From Planctomycetia bacterium (GTDB lineage Bacteria > Planctomycetota > Planctomycetia > Pirellulales > JACPPG01): a stretch of DNA of 64,000 bases. Each line of letters begins with the position of its first letter. Position 1 is the stretch's first letter. The DNA lies in assembly GCA_016191115.1 (NCBI GenBank), contig JACPPG010000070.1:28661-92660 (forward strand), read 5' to 3'. A program made the translations under genes and the position numbers. Under the pieces are notes generated by a model. It was not told where the DNA came from. It saw only the letters and a program-made list of their open reading frames with translations, and did not search any database. Positions 25,527 to 34,163 of this stretch are shown in pieces.

Positions 25527-26192
25527 TTATCCCGTCTCGAATCGGATGTACCGCGGTGGTTCGGCGACAAAGCGGCTTCGGCAGTCCTCGCTGCAGAAGT
25601 AATACGGGTGTCCGCGATACTGAGTGGTCGTCTGCGCGGTCTCACGGGTGATCCGCATGCCACACACCGGATCGACGACGGCATCTTGCTCGAAATCCTC
25701 CTGACCGCGATCGAGCCGCAGGTACGTATCCAAAAACTCCAGAAGCTTCCTCTCGACCCATGCGGAAATGGCTTGGTCGTCCGGTGCAGCAAGCGGCACG
25801 CGCAGCTTGTCGTGGGCGTCGAACTTGAGAAAAACAGGCATCATGTACAATTCGTAGGCTATCGCGAGATTCTCGATGGCTTCGTCGTGCTCGACCGCGA
25901 TTTCCAGCTTGGCAGTCGCTGGGAAGCGATTGGAGTAGCCAAACCAACATGCACATCGTTCTTTCTGGTCCGCTTTCGCAAGTTTCGCGTTGTCGAAATA
26001 GCTAGCCAGCTTCTCCATTCGCGGACGAACGATCGTTGCAACGATACGATCCGCGACCTGCTCAAATCTTTCGCGGCGTGGAGCAAGCTCAGCCATGAAC
26101 TGCTGAACCTGGCCCGGCGACCAGGCCGGCTCCTGTCGTGCAGCCGCCAGGCGCGATTCGACCTGTCGCGAGAATTCCGCAAGCTCTGCCAC
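25527..26192 (-). CDS. YHS-domain protein, paralogue of the 18006-18674 product
   Basis: The 221-residue protein has the same layout as the product at 18006-18674: charged N-terminal helices, a central domain with RCACWFGYSNRFPATAKLEI, and a C-terminal YHS domain (DPVCGMRI ... HPYYFCSEDCRSRF). The GTG at 26192 is chosen because GGAGGAAGG lies just before it at ideal spacing and the length then matches the paralogue. The frame extends upstream to 26252 without support. The pair flanks the redox operon, one near each end. Confidence 0.82.
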   Translation of the reverse strand: MAELAEFSRQVESRLAAARQEPAWSPGQVQQFMAELAPRRERFEQVADRIVATIVRPRMEKLASYFDNAKLAKADQKERCACWFGYSNRFPATAKLEIAVEHDEAIENLAIAYELYMMPVFLKFDAHDKLRVPLAAPDDQAISAWVERKLLEFLDTYLRLDRGQEDFEQDAVVDPVCGMRITRETAQTTTQYRGHPYYFCSEDCRSRFVAEPPRYIRFETG

Positions 26193-26224
26193 AATCCTTC
26201 CTCCGGCGTCGTCAACTAACGGAC

Positions 26225-26262
26225 AGGGCTCTGGCTGTGGCCACGGCCGCAACCAGAGCCCT
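26225..26262 (-). terminator. Hairpin between the DAGAKLRG gene and the YHS gene
   Basis: AGGGCTCTGG (26225-26234) and CCAGAGCCCT (26253-26262) form a perfect 10-bp stem with a further palindrome inside the loop. There is no T-run on the minus strand. It may partly end or stabilise the first transcript of the operon. Confidence 0.4.
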
Positions 26263-26286
26263 TCTCGCCGGCACGTTGAGGTCGCC

Positions 26287-26826
26287 TTACTTAGTCGTGG
26301 GCATCTTCGCAGCCAGCTTTTTCATCAGTTTGTCGTGCTCGGCGATCGCCTTATCCAGTGCGTCAAAGGCGTCGTCGCAGCACTTCGCCGATCCTTCGAC
26401 ATCCACCTCGGGTTTCGCGCAAAGCTCAGCCATCGCGACCTGGTGCTTGGCCGCCTCCTTGACGTGCTTGTCGATCACATCCAGCGACGCCAGCGTCTCC
26501 TTGTCCCCCGCCGCGTGCTTCCGCATGTCGACCAGGTGCTTCTGGAACAGCTTGATGTTATGGCCTATGCCTTCGGCGTGCTCTTTGGCCACTTCTGGAT
26601 TGACTGGCCGCTTGCTCTGGCGAACGTCCCGAGCGTACGCGCGGTAGTCGGAGGCGTAGTCGCGGGCGTGATACAGGGAACGAGACGCCGATCGGCTGCT
26701 CGTCCCATATTCGCCGCGGAGTTTGGCGCCCGCGTCGCGGATTTGCGCGTTGGCCGTGCCCGCGACTCCAACAGCCACGGCCGCCAAGGCGGCCGCGGCA
26801 ACGCACCTTTTGTTGAGATAGTTCAT
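26287..26826 (-). CDS. Exported helical protein with RDAGAKLRG motif
   Basis: The 179-residue protein has a signal peptide (cleavage near TANA-Q), then the motif IRDAGAKLRGEYG at the mature N-terminus, the segment RSASRSLYHARDYASDYRAYARD, and a helical remainder with one Cys in a LCAKPE segment and a CC pair. It is highly similar to the product at 34164-34691. It resembles no family I can name. GAAAGG precedes the ATG. As first gene of the minus-strand operon it may define its promoter, in the 366-base gap shared with the ECF sigma gene. Confidence 0.8.
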   Translation of the reverse strand: MNYLNKRCVAAAALAAVAVGVAGTANAQIRDAGAKLRGEYGTSSRSASRSLYHARDYASDYRAYARDVRQSKRPVNPEVAKEHAEGIGHNIKLFQKHLVDMRKHAAGDKETLASLDVIDKHVKEAAKHQVAMAELCAKPEVDVEGSAKCCDDAFDALDKAIAEHDKLMKKLAAKMPTTK

Positions 26827-27192
26827 CGCTAAGCCTTTCTAAAAACGGACGATTCTTGTGTCGCCGCGCCGGCCGCCGCCTCGACATGCCAGGCATCCGG
26901 GATCGAACGCTCGATTCCGTCTCCGGAGGGTTAGATGCTGGCGTGCGCCATTTCTTCGGAGGATTTTTCCGGAACGGGCGTGAGACCGCCCGAGTCTCTG
27001 CGCGCATTGTGCGGATTCGCACAGTCTGACCGCGATATCCGCACACTCGCGCCCGCGGCCCCCCCCTTTACAAGCTCGCGGGTGGCCCAAGTTCTATGGG
27101 GCGGCATGTTACGGAGAAAGGCACGAGCTTTGCTCTAGAGACGCCTCGCAACCCTTGGCCGCGACAGTCCAAAAAAAGCCGGAGAACTTCAC
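26827..27192. other. Divergent intergenic region between the redox operon and the ECF sigma gene
   Basis: No gene was found. The promoters for both divergent units should lie here, but I saw no convincing -35/-10 pair; an ECF-type promoter could not be identified by eye. Confidence 0.5.
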
Positions 27193-27927
27193 GTGGCTCG
27201 CTCTTCGTCTACCGCGCGAAGAAATCCGTTCGTCGCTGCATCTAATGGTCTAGATCGAGGGGGGAGCGCGAACGAATCGCTGACGGACGTGGTTGCTGGC
27301 TGCCAGGTGGGGAACCGCCGGTCCCAGAAACGGTTATATGACGAGTTCCATTGCAAGGTCTATCGCCTGGCAGTCCGCATGGTTGGGCACCAGGACGCGC
27401 CCGACGTTTTGCAGCAGGTGTTCCTCCAGACCTTCCGGAACATCGGCCAATACAAAGGCCGCTCGCAGTTTGGGACATGGCTGCACCGTCTGGCCATTAA
27501 CGAATGCCTGCAATTCCGCAGGCGCGCACGTCGCGCGAATTGCCGCACGCTCAATCACGAGCCGGTCGACGACTCAACTTCTCGCGCGCTCCACGCCGAG
27601 AACGAAGAGTTGCTTGGTCGCGCCCTGCAAAGGATCGACCCGCAATTGAGGACGATTTTCCTGCTGCGTGAGGTCGAAGATTTACCGTATGCCGAGATCG
27701 CGAGGGCCCTCCAAATCGCTGAAGGAACCGTGGGTTCTCGGCTGAATCGCGCGCGATCGTGCTTGCGAGAGGAACTTATCGAACTTGGCTGGGAACCATC
27801 GGATGAACTGCTCCCAGGTCCGCGAACTCCTGTCCGCGCTGCACGACCACGAGCTTCAGCCGGAGATCGCGGCCGAGGTCAACGGCCATCTGCGGAACTG
27901 CCCGGAGTGTTCACGGCTGGCCGGTGA
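27193..27927 (+). CDS. ECF RNA polymerase sigma factor
   Basis: The 244-residue product has sigma region 2 (VYRLAVRMVGHQDAPDVLQQVFLQTFRNI, then GTWLHRLAINECL) and region 4 (LRTIFLLREVEDLPYAEIA ... EGTVGSRLNRAR). The GTG at 27193 has GGAGA 7 bases upstream. The last 42 residues are an out-of-frame read of the anti-sigma gene start, giving a 125-base overlap. The next gene is its probable anti-sigma factor. The regulon is unknown, but its place inside the metal island suggests metal or envelope stress. Confidence 0.93.
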   Translation: MARSSSTARRNPFVAASNGLDRGGSANESLTDVVAGCQVGNRRSQKRLYDEFHCKVYRLAVRMVGHQDAPDVLQQVFLQTFRNIGQYKGRSQFGTWLHRLAINECLQFRRRARRANCRTLNHEPVDDSTSRALHAENEELLGRALQRIDPQLRTIFLLREVEDLPYAEIARALQIAEGTVGSRLNRARSCLREELIELGWEPSDELLPGPRTPVRAARPRASAGDRGRGQRPSAELPGVFTAGR

Positions 27928-28705
27928 CTTCGACGAGCTGTCGAAGCTCGCCATCCGCCTTCGCAACGTGCCTCTGCCTCCGGCGATTTGGCCCGCGATT
28001 GAGGCCGCTCTCGACGACCAAAGTCAGAGGCGTTCTCAGGGCGCGCGCTGGACACGGAGCCGCGCGGCCGGCCCCGCCATCGCCGCGAGCCTGCTGCTTG
28101 TCGCCGCGTCGACGGGAATCCTGGCCTACTACCTTCGTCCCGGCCACAATGAGCACGGACGAGTTGCCGTGCATTTCGGCCAATACCTCGACGAATTCGA
28201 TCGAAATTCAGACGAGGCGGAACAAGTGTTATTGGCAAACTACGCCGGCCGGCAAGTGAGCCTCGACGAGGCTGCCCGTCAACTCCACTATCAGCCTGCT
28301 GCGCCAGCGGACTTGCCGCCTGGATTTACTCGCGATCGCCTCTACCTGCTGCGGATGCCGTGCTGTCTCTGCGTACAGGCGATCTACAAGGACGCAGCCG
28401 GTAGAGCGTTGGCGGTCTTCGAGCACGTCGACGATCAACCAGGTTGGTTTGGCGACCGGCCAACGATCATGGCGCAGTGCCATGGGCTGCCCACGACCTT
28501 GGTCCAGCTTGACGACCTGCTAGCGGCATCCTGGAGGCGACAGACGCGAGTCATTACGCTCATCGGTGTGCGCGATTTGGAGGAAGTCTCGCGGCTGATC
28601 GAGGCCCTCAACCAACTGGAGCCACAAACGCGCCCCTCCGACCAGGCTCGGAATGGCACAACCGTTCTGGATGCGCGCCAATGCTGTGTAGGAATCCCAC
28701 GGTGA
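27803..28705 (+). CDS. Membrane anti-sigma factor with zinc-finger motif
   Basis: The 300-residue protein has an N-terminal anti-sigma domain with H29-x3-C33-x2-C36, a linker, a membrane helix (about 91-112) and an exported domain of about 185 residues. The exported part has a Cys cluster RMPCCLCVQ (Cys 188, 189, 191) and a CHG at 227, suitable for metal or redox sensing. The start at ATG 27803 lies inside the sigma gene, implying coupled translation. Cognate pairing with the sigma factor is inferred from position. Confidence 0.87.
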   Translation: MNCSQVRELLSALHDHELQPEIAAEVNGHLRNCPECSRLAGDFDELSKLAIRLRNVPLPPAIWPAIEAALDDQSQRRSQGARWTRSRAAGPAIAASLLLVAASTGILAYYLRPGHNEHGRVAVHFGQYLDEFDRNSDEAEQVLLANYAGRQVSLDEAARQLHYQPAAPADLPPGFTRDRLYLLRMPCCLCVQAIYKDAAGRALAVFEHVDDQPGWFGDRPTIMAQCHGLPTTLVQLDDLLAASWRRQTRVITLIGVRDLEEVSRLIEALNQLEPQTRPSDQARNGTTVLDARQCCVGIPR

Positions 28706-28744
28706 GCCTCCGTTGATCCGGGCCGCGTTACCTGGCGGCGGGCG

Positions 28745-29989
28745 TCAGTTGTTGGGTGCCGACGCCGGCTCGCCGCCGCCCCGCGTTGACAGCGCCCGGT
28801 AGAGGATGAAGTCGATCTGCTCATTTAAGAACTGCACCGAGCCGTCGGCGAACAGGAAGTGGCCGCCGCTGGGGTGGTTGCTGCGGAAGCCGCTGCACGT
28901 GTGGAAGCCCGTGGCCCATTCCGCCTGCGGCAGCGGCGCGACCCGGTTGCTCACGCAAGCGAGTGGATTCTTCGCGCGGTCGGCCTTATGCTCAGCTATC
29001 GTCGATTCGGTCACCGGGGTCTTGTTCAGCGGCTCGACGGTGCAGCCGAATTGGCCCCCCATGTGCAAGGACGTCCTGTGGGCAATCGCGTTGACCTGGC
29101 CCGGCAACCAGGCCTGGACCGCGGTCGCCTTGCGGCCGGTGAACTCGTAGAGCAACTCGGGCCCGGTGGTGCCGGGCTTACCACACAGCGTCCACCGCTC
29201 GCTGCCGGCCCCCTCGCCCATCGCCATCGTGTTGCTGGTGCCGTCGATGATGTGTCGGAAGCCATTGATGAGCATGAAGTCGAAGATGCCCAGCTCGTCG
29301 GAACGGCCCGCTTCGGGACGATCGCAGAAGGCGTCAGTCGCCCCCTTGCAATAGATATAGTCCAACACGGCGAACGTCCCACCGACACCTATCGGCGGGG
29401 TCTCCGAGGGCGGATAGTCTAGCTCCATAACCAAGCTGTACATCAGCGGATCCTTCGAGTCCGACGGGCAGAGGAACAGGGGAATCACCGTCTTGGCGAC
29501 GCTCGGCCGCTGGTGCTCCCACAACTCTGACATGTCGTACAGGCTCCCCAGGTTCTGCTGCTCGAAGTAGGGCAACAGCATGGCCGACGTGCTCATGAAC
29601 GCGCTTCGGTTGTTGCCGATCTTGCCCGGGTTAATCAGTCCGCCGGGCGGCAACACGTCATACACGTTGTGATAACCGTGCAGCGCCAGGCCGAACTGCT
29701 TGAGATTGTTCCGGCACTGCGCCCTGCGGGCTGCTTCCCGCGCCGCCTGCACCGCGGGCAGCAAAAGCCCGATCAAAACGCCGATGATCGCGATCACCAC
29801 CAGCAGTTCGACCAAAGTGAAACCATCAAGGGAGCGACGGCGGATGGCATCCCGCCGTCGCCCTGGATGCTGCGCCCAATTCCGCGCACGGAGGCGCCGC
29901 GGCGGGCAATGCGTCGTCAAACGCCCTACCGTTCGCGGGCTCCATGGGCTGCGTAAGGAGATTCCAGAAGAATGAGTGTCGCCCAGCAC
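28745..29989 (-). CDS. DUF1559 protein with type IV pilin-like N-terminus
   Basis: This family is strongly expanded in planctomycetes. The prepilin-like motif GFTLVELLVVIAIIGVLIGL is followed by LLPAVQAAREAARR, then a beta-rich domain ending in GGHFLFADGSVQFL, the typical C-terminal signature. The length is 414 residues if translation begins at the GTG at 29989; there is no ATG in the 56 residues before the motif, so the start is uncertain. It lies 32 bases after the dockerin gene in the same direction. It is probably exported and anchored by the pilin helix; its function is not known. Confidence 0.88.
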   Translation of the reverse strand: MLGDTHSSGISLRSPWSPRTVGRLTTHCPPRRLRARNWAQHPGRRRDAIRRRSLDGFTLVELLVVIAIIGVLIGLLLPAVQAAREAARRAQCRNNLKQFGLALHGYHNVYDVLPPGGLINPGKIGNNRSAFMSTSAMLLPYFEQQNLGSLYDMSELWEHQRPSVAKTVIPLFLCPSDSKDPLMYSLVMELDYPPSETPPIGVGGTFAVLDYIYCKGATDAFCDRPEAGRSDELGIFDFMLINGFRHIIDGTSNTMAMGEGAGSERWTLCGKPGTTGPELLYEFTGRKATAVQAWLPGQVNAIAHRTSLHMGGQFGCTVEPLNKTPVTESTIAEHKADRAKNPLACVSNRVAPLPQAEWATGFHTCSGFRSNHPSGGHFLFADGSVQFLNEQIDFILYRALSTRGGGEPASAPNN

Positions 29990-30021
29990 GTCTCAACTCC
30001 GTGAGAATCAGGCCGCCTGCC

Positions 30022-31266
30022 TCATCGCTGCCGCCGCGCGCGGCGGTAGACGCCGGCCAGGCCCAGCCCCGCCAGTGCCGCCAGCACGAACGAACCCGGC
30101 TCCGGCACAGACGCGGTCGCGCCGCCGCCTGGGGGGCCCCCGGTCACCAAGTAGTTCGCCGCGATCATCTGGATATCGCTTATGTCCACGATGTTGTCGC
30201 CGTTGGCGTTTCCCGGCCGCAGCGCCCCGGTCCCCAAATAGTTGGCCGCGATCTGTTGGATGTCGCTCACGTCGACAATGTGGTCGAAATTGACGTCGCC
30301 GGGCACCAGATTGGCCACGGACCTGACATCGTGCGTGACGATGCCGTTCTGCTCGTAGGTCTCCCCATCCTCCCCGAAGCGGCCTTGCATCAGAAACGAC
30401 ATCGTATACAGCCGGTTGGTCCCGAATCCCGTGCTGTTGGGATCGTTGTCGATGGCCCGACCGATCGACCCCGGGACGGGACCAGTCAACCGGTTGAAAT
30501 CATCGTCGAAGTTGGGAGCCGAGGTCCCAAGCGGCGAACCTTGGGCTGTGTTCAGGTTGTCGGTGTTCGCCGGCAACTCCGGCGTCTGCGTGCCGGGCAA
30601 GTTGAAATCAATCCCGAGAGCCCATGACGTGGCCAAGTTCTTGGCGTCGAAAGCGCCGGTCGTGGGGTTCACCGGTGGCGCGAGCCCGGGCCTCGTCCAG
30701 TAGGCGGTCTTCATGTCGCGAACGGTGTAGCGGCCAAACTCCTGTGGCACTTCATTGGGGTCGTTTGCAGTGGAAATTGCCGCGAAGTTCGCAGGCGCCG
30801 GCGTGCCGTAGTTGCCCCCCGGCGCGCCCAGCGGCCCGCCGCCGATGGCCGGAGCATACGAGCCGGTATTGGTGTGCACGACCGTGTGCTGCGCCGCCAC
30901 CTCCGCGAGAGTTATCGCAAGGCCCGCCGGGGTGAAGTCCTCCTTGTCGGTGTAGACCGGGGCAGGACCCAGGTCGACCGTCGTGAGGAAACCGGGAGTG
31001 CTTTTGAAGTAGCCGGTGGCCTTCCCAACCGTCGAACCGGAGGCCAGCGGCGTCCAGCTATACTCCACCAAGTCGTTGTTGGGGTCACCGGGATCGGGGT
31101 CCCAAGCGTTGTCGCCCGTCAGCGTGAACGTGGAAGAGGACTGGATTAGCCACTTCACGTCACCCGCCTGCGTGGTCGTCGCCCCTCCCAGCATGGCCCA
31201 GGCCCCAAGCCCAAGCATCGATATCGACAACGTCCCGTACTTGCGGCGTCCCCAGCACTTCACCAT
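30022..31266 (-). CDS. Secreted protein with dockerin-like repeats and PEP-CTERM
   Basis: The 414-residue protein has a signal peptide (cleaved near TQAG), a body of about 300 residues that I do not recognise, two calcium-binding dockerin type I repeats (GDVNFDHIVDVSDIQQIAAN and GNANGDNIVDISDIQMIAAN), and a PEP-CTERM sorting signal (VPEPGSFVLAALAGLGLAG, then basic residues). GGGAGG precedes the ATG. It is probably exported and processed by an exosortase-like system. The pair with the DUF1559 gene suggests a shared surface role. Confidence 0.9.
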   Translation of the reverse strand: MVKCWGRRKYGTLSISMLGLGAWAMLGGATTTQAGDVKWLIQSSSTFTLTGDNAWDPDPGDPNNDLVEYSWTPLASGSTVGKATGYFKSTPGFLTTVDLGPAPVYTDKEDFTPAGLAITLAEVAAQHTVVHTNTGSYAPAIGGGPLGAPGGNYGTPAPANFAAISTANDPNEVPQEFGRYTVRDMKTAYWTRPGLAPPVNPTTGAFDAKNLATSWALGIDFNLPGTQTPELPANTDNLNTAQGSPLGTSAPNFDDDFNRLTGPVPGSIGRAIDNDPNSTGFGTNRLYTMSFLMQGRFGEDGETYEQNGIVTHDVRSVANLVPGDVNFDHIVDVSDIQQIAANYLGTGALRPGNANGDNIVDISDIQMIAANYLVTGGPPGGGATASVPEPGSFVLAALAGLGLAGVYRRARRQR

Positions 31267-32290
31267 GGCAGTAACCTCCCAGATTGATAGCGCCCATCAC
31301 CATGCCGGTGATCTTCCCTCCACTGCTAACCGCTAACCGCCCAAGATATCTTCGCCTGCGAAGAGTTGCAACAATTTTCGGCGGAATTTCGGAATTCATC
31401 GGTCGCCGGTCGAGTCGACCCGATGCGCTGCATCTTGGCCGCCCGCGCCGGCTTCCGCAAAGGGGTTTGGGCAAGCCTGACCAGCCTGACCTTGCGGACC
31501 CGGCTGGGGGGGGCCGCACCTCTTGCTCGCGTTCATCCGGCGCTACAAGAACAGCACCTTGCCGTAGTGGCGACAGCCGACTCGGCAACTCCGACCGGTC
31601 GCGTGGCGTACGACTCAGGCCGTTCGCGCCTGGCATCCGCGCCCGATCCGCGCCCGACCTGGGTTGCGTCGCGCGCGATGTGTTCCCGTGGGACAGCCCA
31701 AACTGAAACCAAGGCGGCGGGTCGATGTGTGCCGCGGCTGGTATCCTTCGGCTCGTTCGTCAGTGGCCCACTCCCCAGACAACAGCCGCCAAGCCAGCGA
31801 CAAGTATCACGAAGACGATCCGCAAGACGATCCTTGCGCCACGCGAAGGTGGCGGCGGTTGATGCCACGAAGCGTGCATCGGTGCGGGCTGATTGGCATC
31901 ACTCGAGTCGGAAGGTCTTCGGTGACTTTTGAAGACGCAGATCAGCTTGGTCAGAGACCACGAAAGCAGAAGTCGTAATCGACCCCGTTGGTATCGGACA
32001 CGAGCACGCCTGCGTGGCTCTCATGGTGCAAACCCCGGCGCTAGACCTTTCGCGATCGTCAGGGTTTACCAGGCCGTTGACGCAAGTGCTGTACAGCACA
32101 ACGGATATGCATGGCTTGGCGTGAATTCACGGGGCCGTGCGTTCCGATAGCCATATCTGAGTCGAACGGATTCGGCAATCCGCTCGCGCTATCTGCACCC
32201 GCGCAGAATAACGCTTTTGTCATGCCCGTGGTTGCTGTTTTGGCGGACAGGCCGCGGCTCTGGACCCCAACTCGAACGGAGTCACAAATC
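31267..32290. other. About 1 kb with no confident gene
   Basis: Frames are open on both strands (for example 31366-31932) but they have no recognisable domains and no ribosome binding site. One small membrane-helix ORF (31760-31879) is listed separately. The 300 bases before the porin gene lack a clear promoter by eye. Confidence 0.5.
31760..31879 (-). CDS. Candidate 39-residue single-helix membrane peptide
   Basis: On the minus strand an ATG frame reads MHASWHQPPPPSRG, then a convincing membrane helix (IVLRIVFVILVAGLAAVVWG) and stops. The frame extends further upstream without another ATG. The helix is the only support. No family is recalled. Confidence 0.3.
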   Translation of the reverse strand: MHASWHQPPPPSRGARIVLRIVFVILVAGLAAVVWGVGH

Positions 32291-33706
32291 ATGTGGTCTT
32301 CCAAGGAAGCGATGGCGATTGCCATTGCCGGCCTGTTGGCCGTCAGCTCCGCCAACGCGGAAGAGGCATTTCGGCTGCCTCCGCCTGTGCGGCAAACCGC
32401 CTACGAGTACGACAGCTACTACCGGCAAGAGTCCGCCAGCCCCAGCGACGCGCCGGCGGACGCAGCGGGCAGCAATTCCTGCGGTGAGAAGAACGGCTGC
32501 GGCGAGAAAGAAGAGAAGAACGGCTGCGGCAAGGAAGAAGAAGAGAACGGCTGTGGCGAAGAGAACGGCTGCGACGGCGACGACGCTGCGGCCGCGGACG
32601 CCCCGTGGAGCATGATGGAATTGTTCCCGAAGGACGGCTGGTTCAAGAAAAAACGGATCGTGATCGGCGGGTGGACGGAAGTCGGCTACCAGAACAAGCC
32701 TGACGGTGCGTTTACGGGCAACGGCCCCTTCTTGACGGAGCCCAACGGCACCCCCGCCAATGGAGAGTGGTTGAGGCCGAACTTAAATCAACAGTATTTG
32801 TACGTGGAGAGAGTGGCCGACGGGACCACTGGGACCGACTGGGGGTTCCGTGCGGACATCATGTACGGCGTCGATGGCAATGAAGGCCAATCGTTCGGCA
32901 ACACTCCCGGCCGGTGGGACTTCCTGAACGGCTGGGACCACGGCGTCTACAATTGGGCGATGCCTCAGCTCTACGGGCAGGTCGCGCTCGGCGAGAAGTT
33001 GTCTATCAAGGTAGGCCACTTCTACACGCCAACCGGGTACGAAGTCGTGCCGCCGCAGGGTAACTTCTTTTTCAGCCGCCAAATCATGTGGTATAACGCT
33101 GAACCGTTTACGCACACCGGCGCGCTGGCAAACTACAAGGTCAACGATAAGCTGACCCTAGTCGGCGGATGGGTGCTGGGGTGGGATACCGGGTTCGACC
33201 GGCTTCGCGGCGGCAGCATGGCACTCGCTGGATTCGCGTACAATTTTTCCGAAAAAGCCGTTCTGACGTACTTCGGCGCCTATGGCAACTTCGGATGGCG
33301 GGGGGATGGGCAGTTGACGGGGTTCATATTCTCAAATAAGTGGACGGATAAGTGGACCACCGTGCACCAGTTTGACGTCTTATCGACAAACAACCCCACG
33401 ACATTCCGCACGGATGGCATCGCCAATAACTCCGTGGGCATGGAAAACTACGTCTTCTACGAAATCACAAAGAAGCTGTTCGCTGGCGTGCGTGTGGAGT
33501 GGTGGAAGGCCGATGGCACTTCGTACAACACCTTGACGTACGGTGTAAATATCAAGCCGAGCAAGAATGTGCTTATTCGGCCGGAAATACGCCATCTTTG
33601 GGCTCCCGGCGCTCCCGCCGGCGCACCGGACACGATTACCCGCAACATATCCAACGTGTACGGAAATTCGACGGTCGTTGGGATCGACACGGTCATCCTG
33701 TACTAG
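32291..33706 (+). CDS. BBP2-type outer membrane beta-barrel porin with Cys-rich insert
   Basis: The 471-residue protein has a signal peptide (cleaved near SANA-E) and a beta-barrel of alternating aromatic strands (VIGGWTEVGYQNKP ... LSIKVGHFYTPTGYEVV ... ending VVGIDTVILY), as in the BBP2/OmpL-like porins common in planctomycetes. Between them (about residues 60-100) lies an acidic region with five NGC units and one SCG, with seven or more Cys. This insert is likely to bind metal and is not a usual part of such porins. GGAG lies about 10 bases before the ATG. Placement inside the metal island supports a role in metal passage or sensing at the outer membrane. Confidence 0.87.
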   Translation: MWSSKEAMAIAIAGLLAVSSANAEEAFRLPPPVRQTAYEYDSYYRQESASPSDAPADAAGSNSCGEKNGCGEKEEKNGCGKEEEENGCGEENGCDGDDAAAADAPWSMMELFPKDGWFKKKRIVIGGWTEVGYQNKPDGAFTGNGPFLTEPNGTPANGEWLRPNLNQQYLYVERVADGTTGTDWGFRADIMYGVDGNEGQSFGNTPGRWDFLNGWDHGVYNWAMPQLYGQVALGEKLSIKVGHFYTPTGYEVVPPQGNFFFSRQIMWYNAEPFTHTGALANYKVNDKLTLVGGWVLGWDTGFDRLRGGSMALAGFAYNFSEKAVLTYFGAYGNFGWRGDGQLTGFIFSNKWTDKWTTVHQFDVLSTNNPTTFRTDGIANNSVGMENYVFYEITKKLFAGVRVEWWKADGTSYNTLTYGVNIKPSKNVLIRPEIRHLWAPGAPAGAPDTITRNISNVYGNSTVVGIDTVILY

Positions 33707-34163
33707 CGTCGCAAAATCGGCCTGCGTAAACTCGAAATCAGGAGCCGCCCGCGCGCCACAAGCGGCGCGGGCGGCTCTGTGAGGTGGACCCCATCGCTGG
33801 CCAGTTTTGGGGGCATTTGTGAGGGTCCAGACGCAACACTCAGTGGGTGCAGACCGCCTCCAACGTGCACGTCAATCCGGACCCCTAGCCTAGCTCGGTC
33901 GTTCCCTGAAGCGGCAACTGCGCGTCCCTCGGCCGCGTCACCAGGCTGTGCACGCGATCGTGCACCGGCGACAAAGAGCGCCGCGGGGCGGCCGCGCCAG
34001 CCGGTTATGCCGGTAATTCAGGGCGTCTGCGTCGATGGCCGCGCCGCGGGCGCGAGCTACTCTTGGGGAGACGGAATTCGTCGTCCGTCTCGTTTGCGGT
34101 TCAATTGGACCGTGATAAAATCGGCCGTCACGTCAAGGGTTTCATTTCCGAGGAGGGTCGCCC
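33707..34163. other. Intergenic region after the porin, no gene seen
   Basis: It contains the hairpin at 33742-33777 and otherwise no frame with support. A frame open over 33779-34360 is out of frame with the DAGAKLRG gene and has no recognisable content. Confidence 0.5.
33742..33777 (+). terminator. GC-rich hairpin after the porin gene
   Basis: GAGCCGCCCGCGC (33742-33754) and GCGCGGGCGGCTC (33765-33777) form a perfect 13-bp stem with a loop containing CCACAA. No T-run follows. Nearly the same stem and loop recur at 34782-34820 with a T-run. Confidence 0.6.

Noticed and set aside
27803..27927. Sigma factor C-terminal tail as a functional extension
   Set aside because: The tail is the out-of-frame read of the anti-sigma start; its composition is low complexity and region 4 is already complete before it.
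31366..31932. 188-codon plus-strand frame in the 1-kb gap
   Set aside because: Composition looks random, no signal, no domain and no ribosome binding site.
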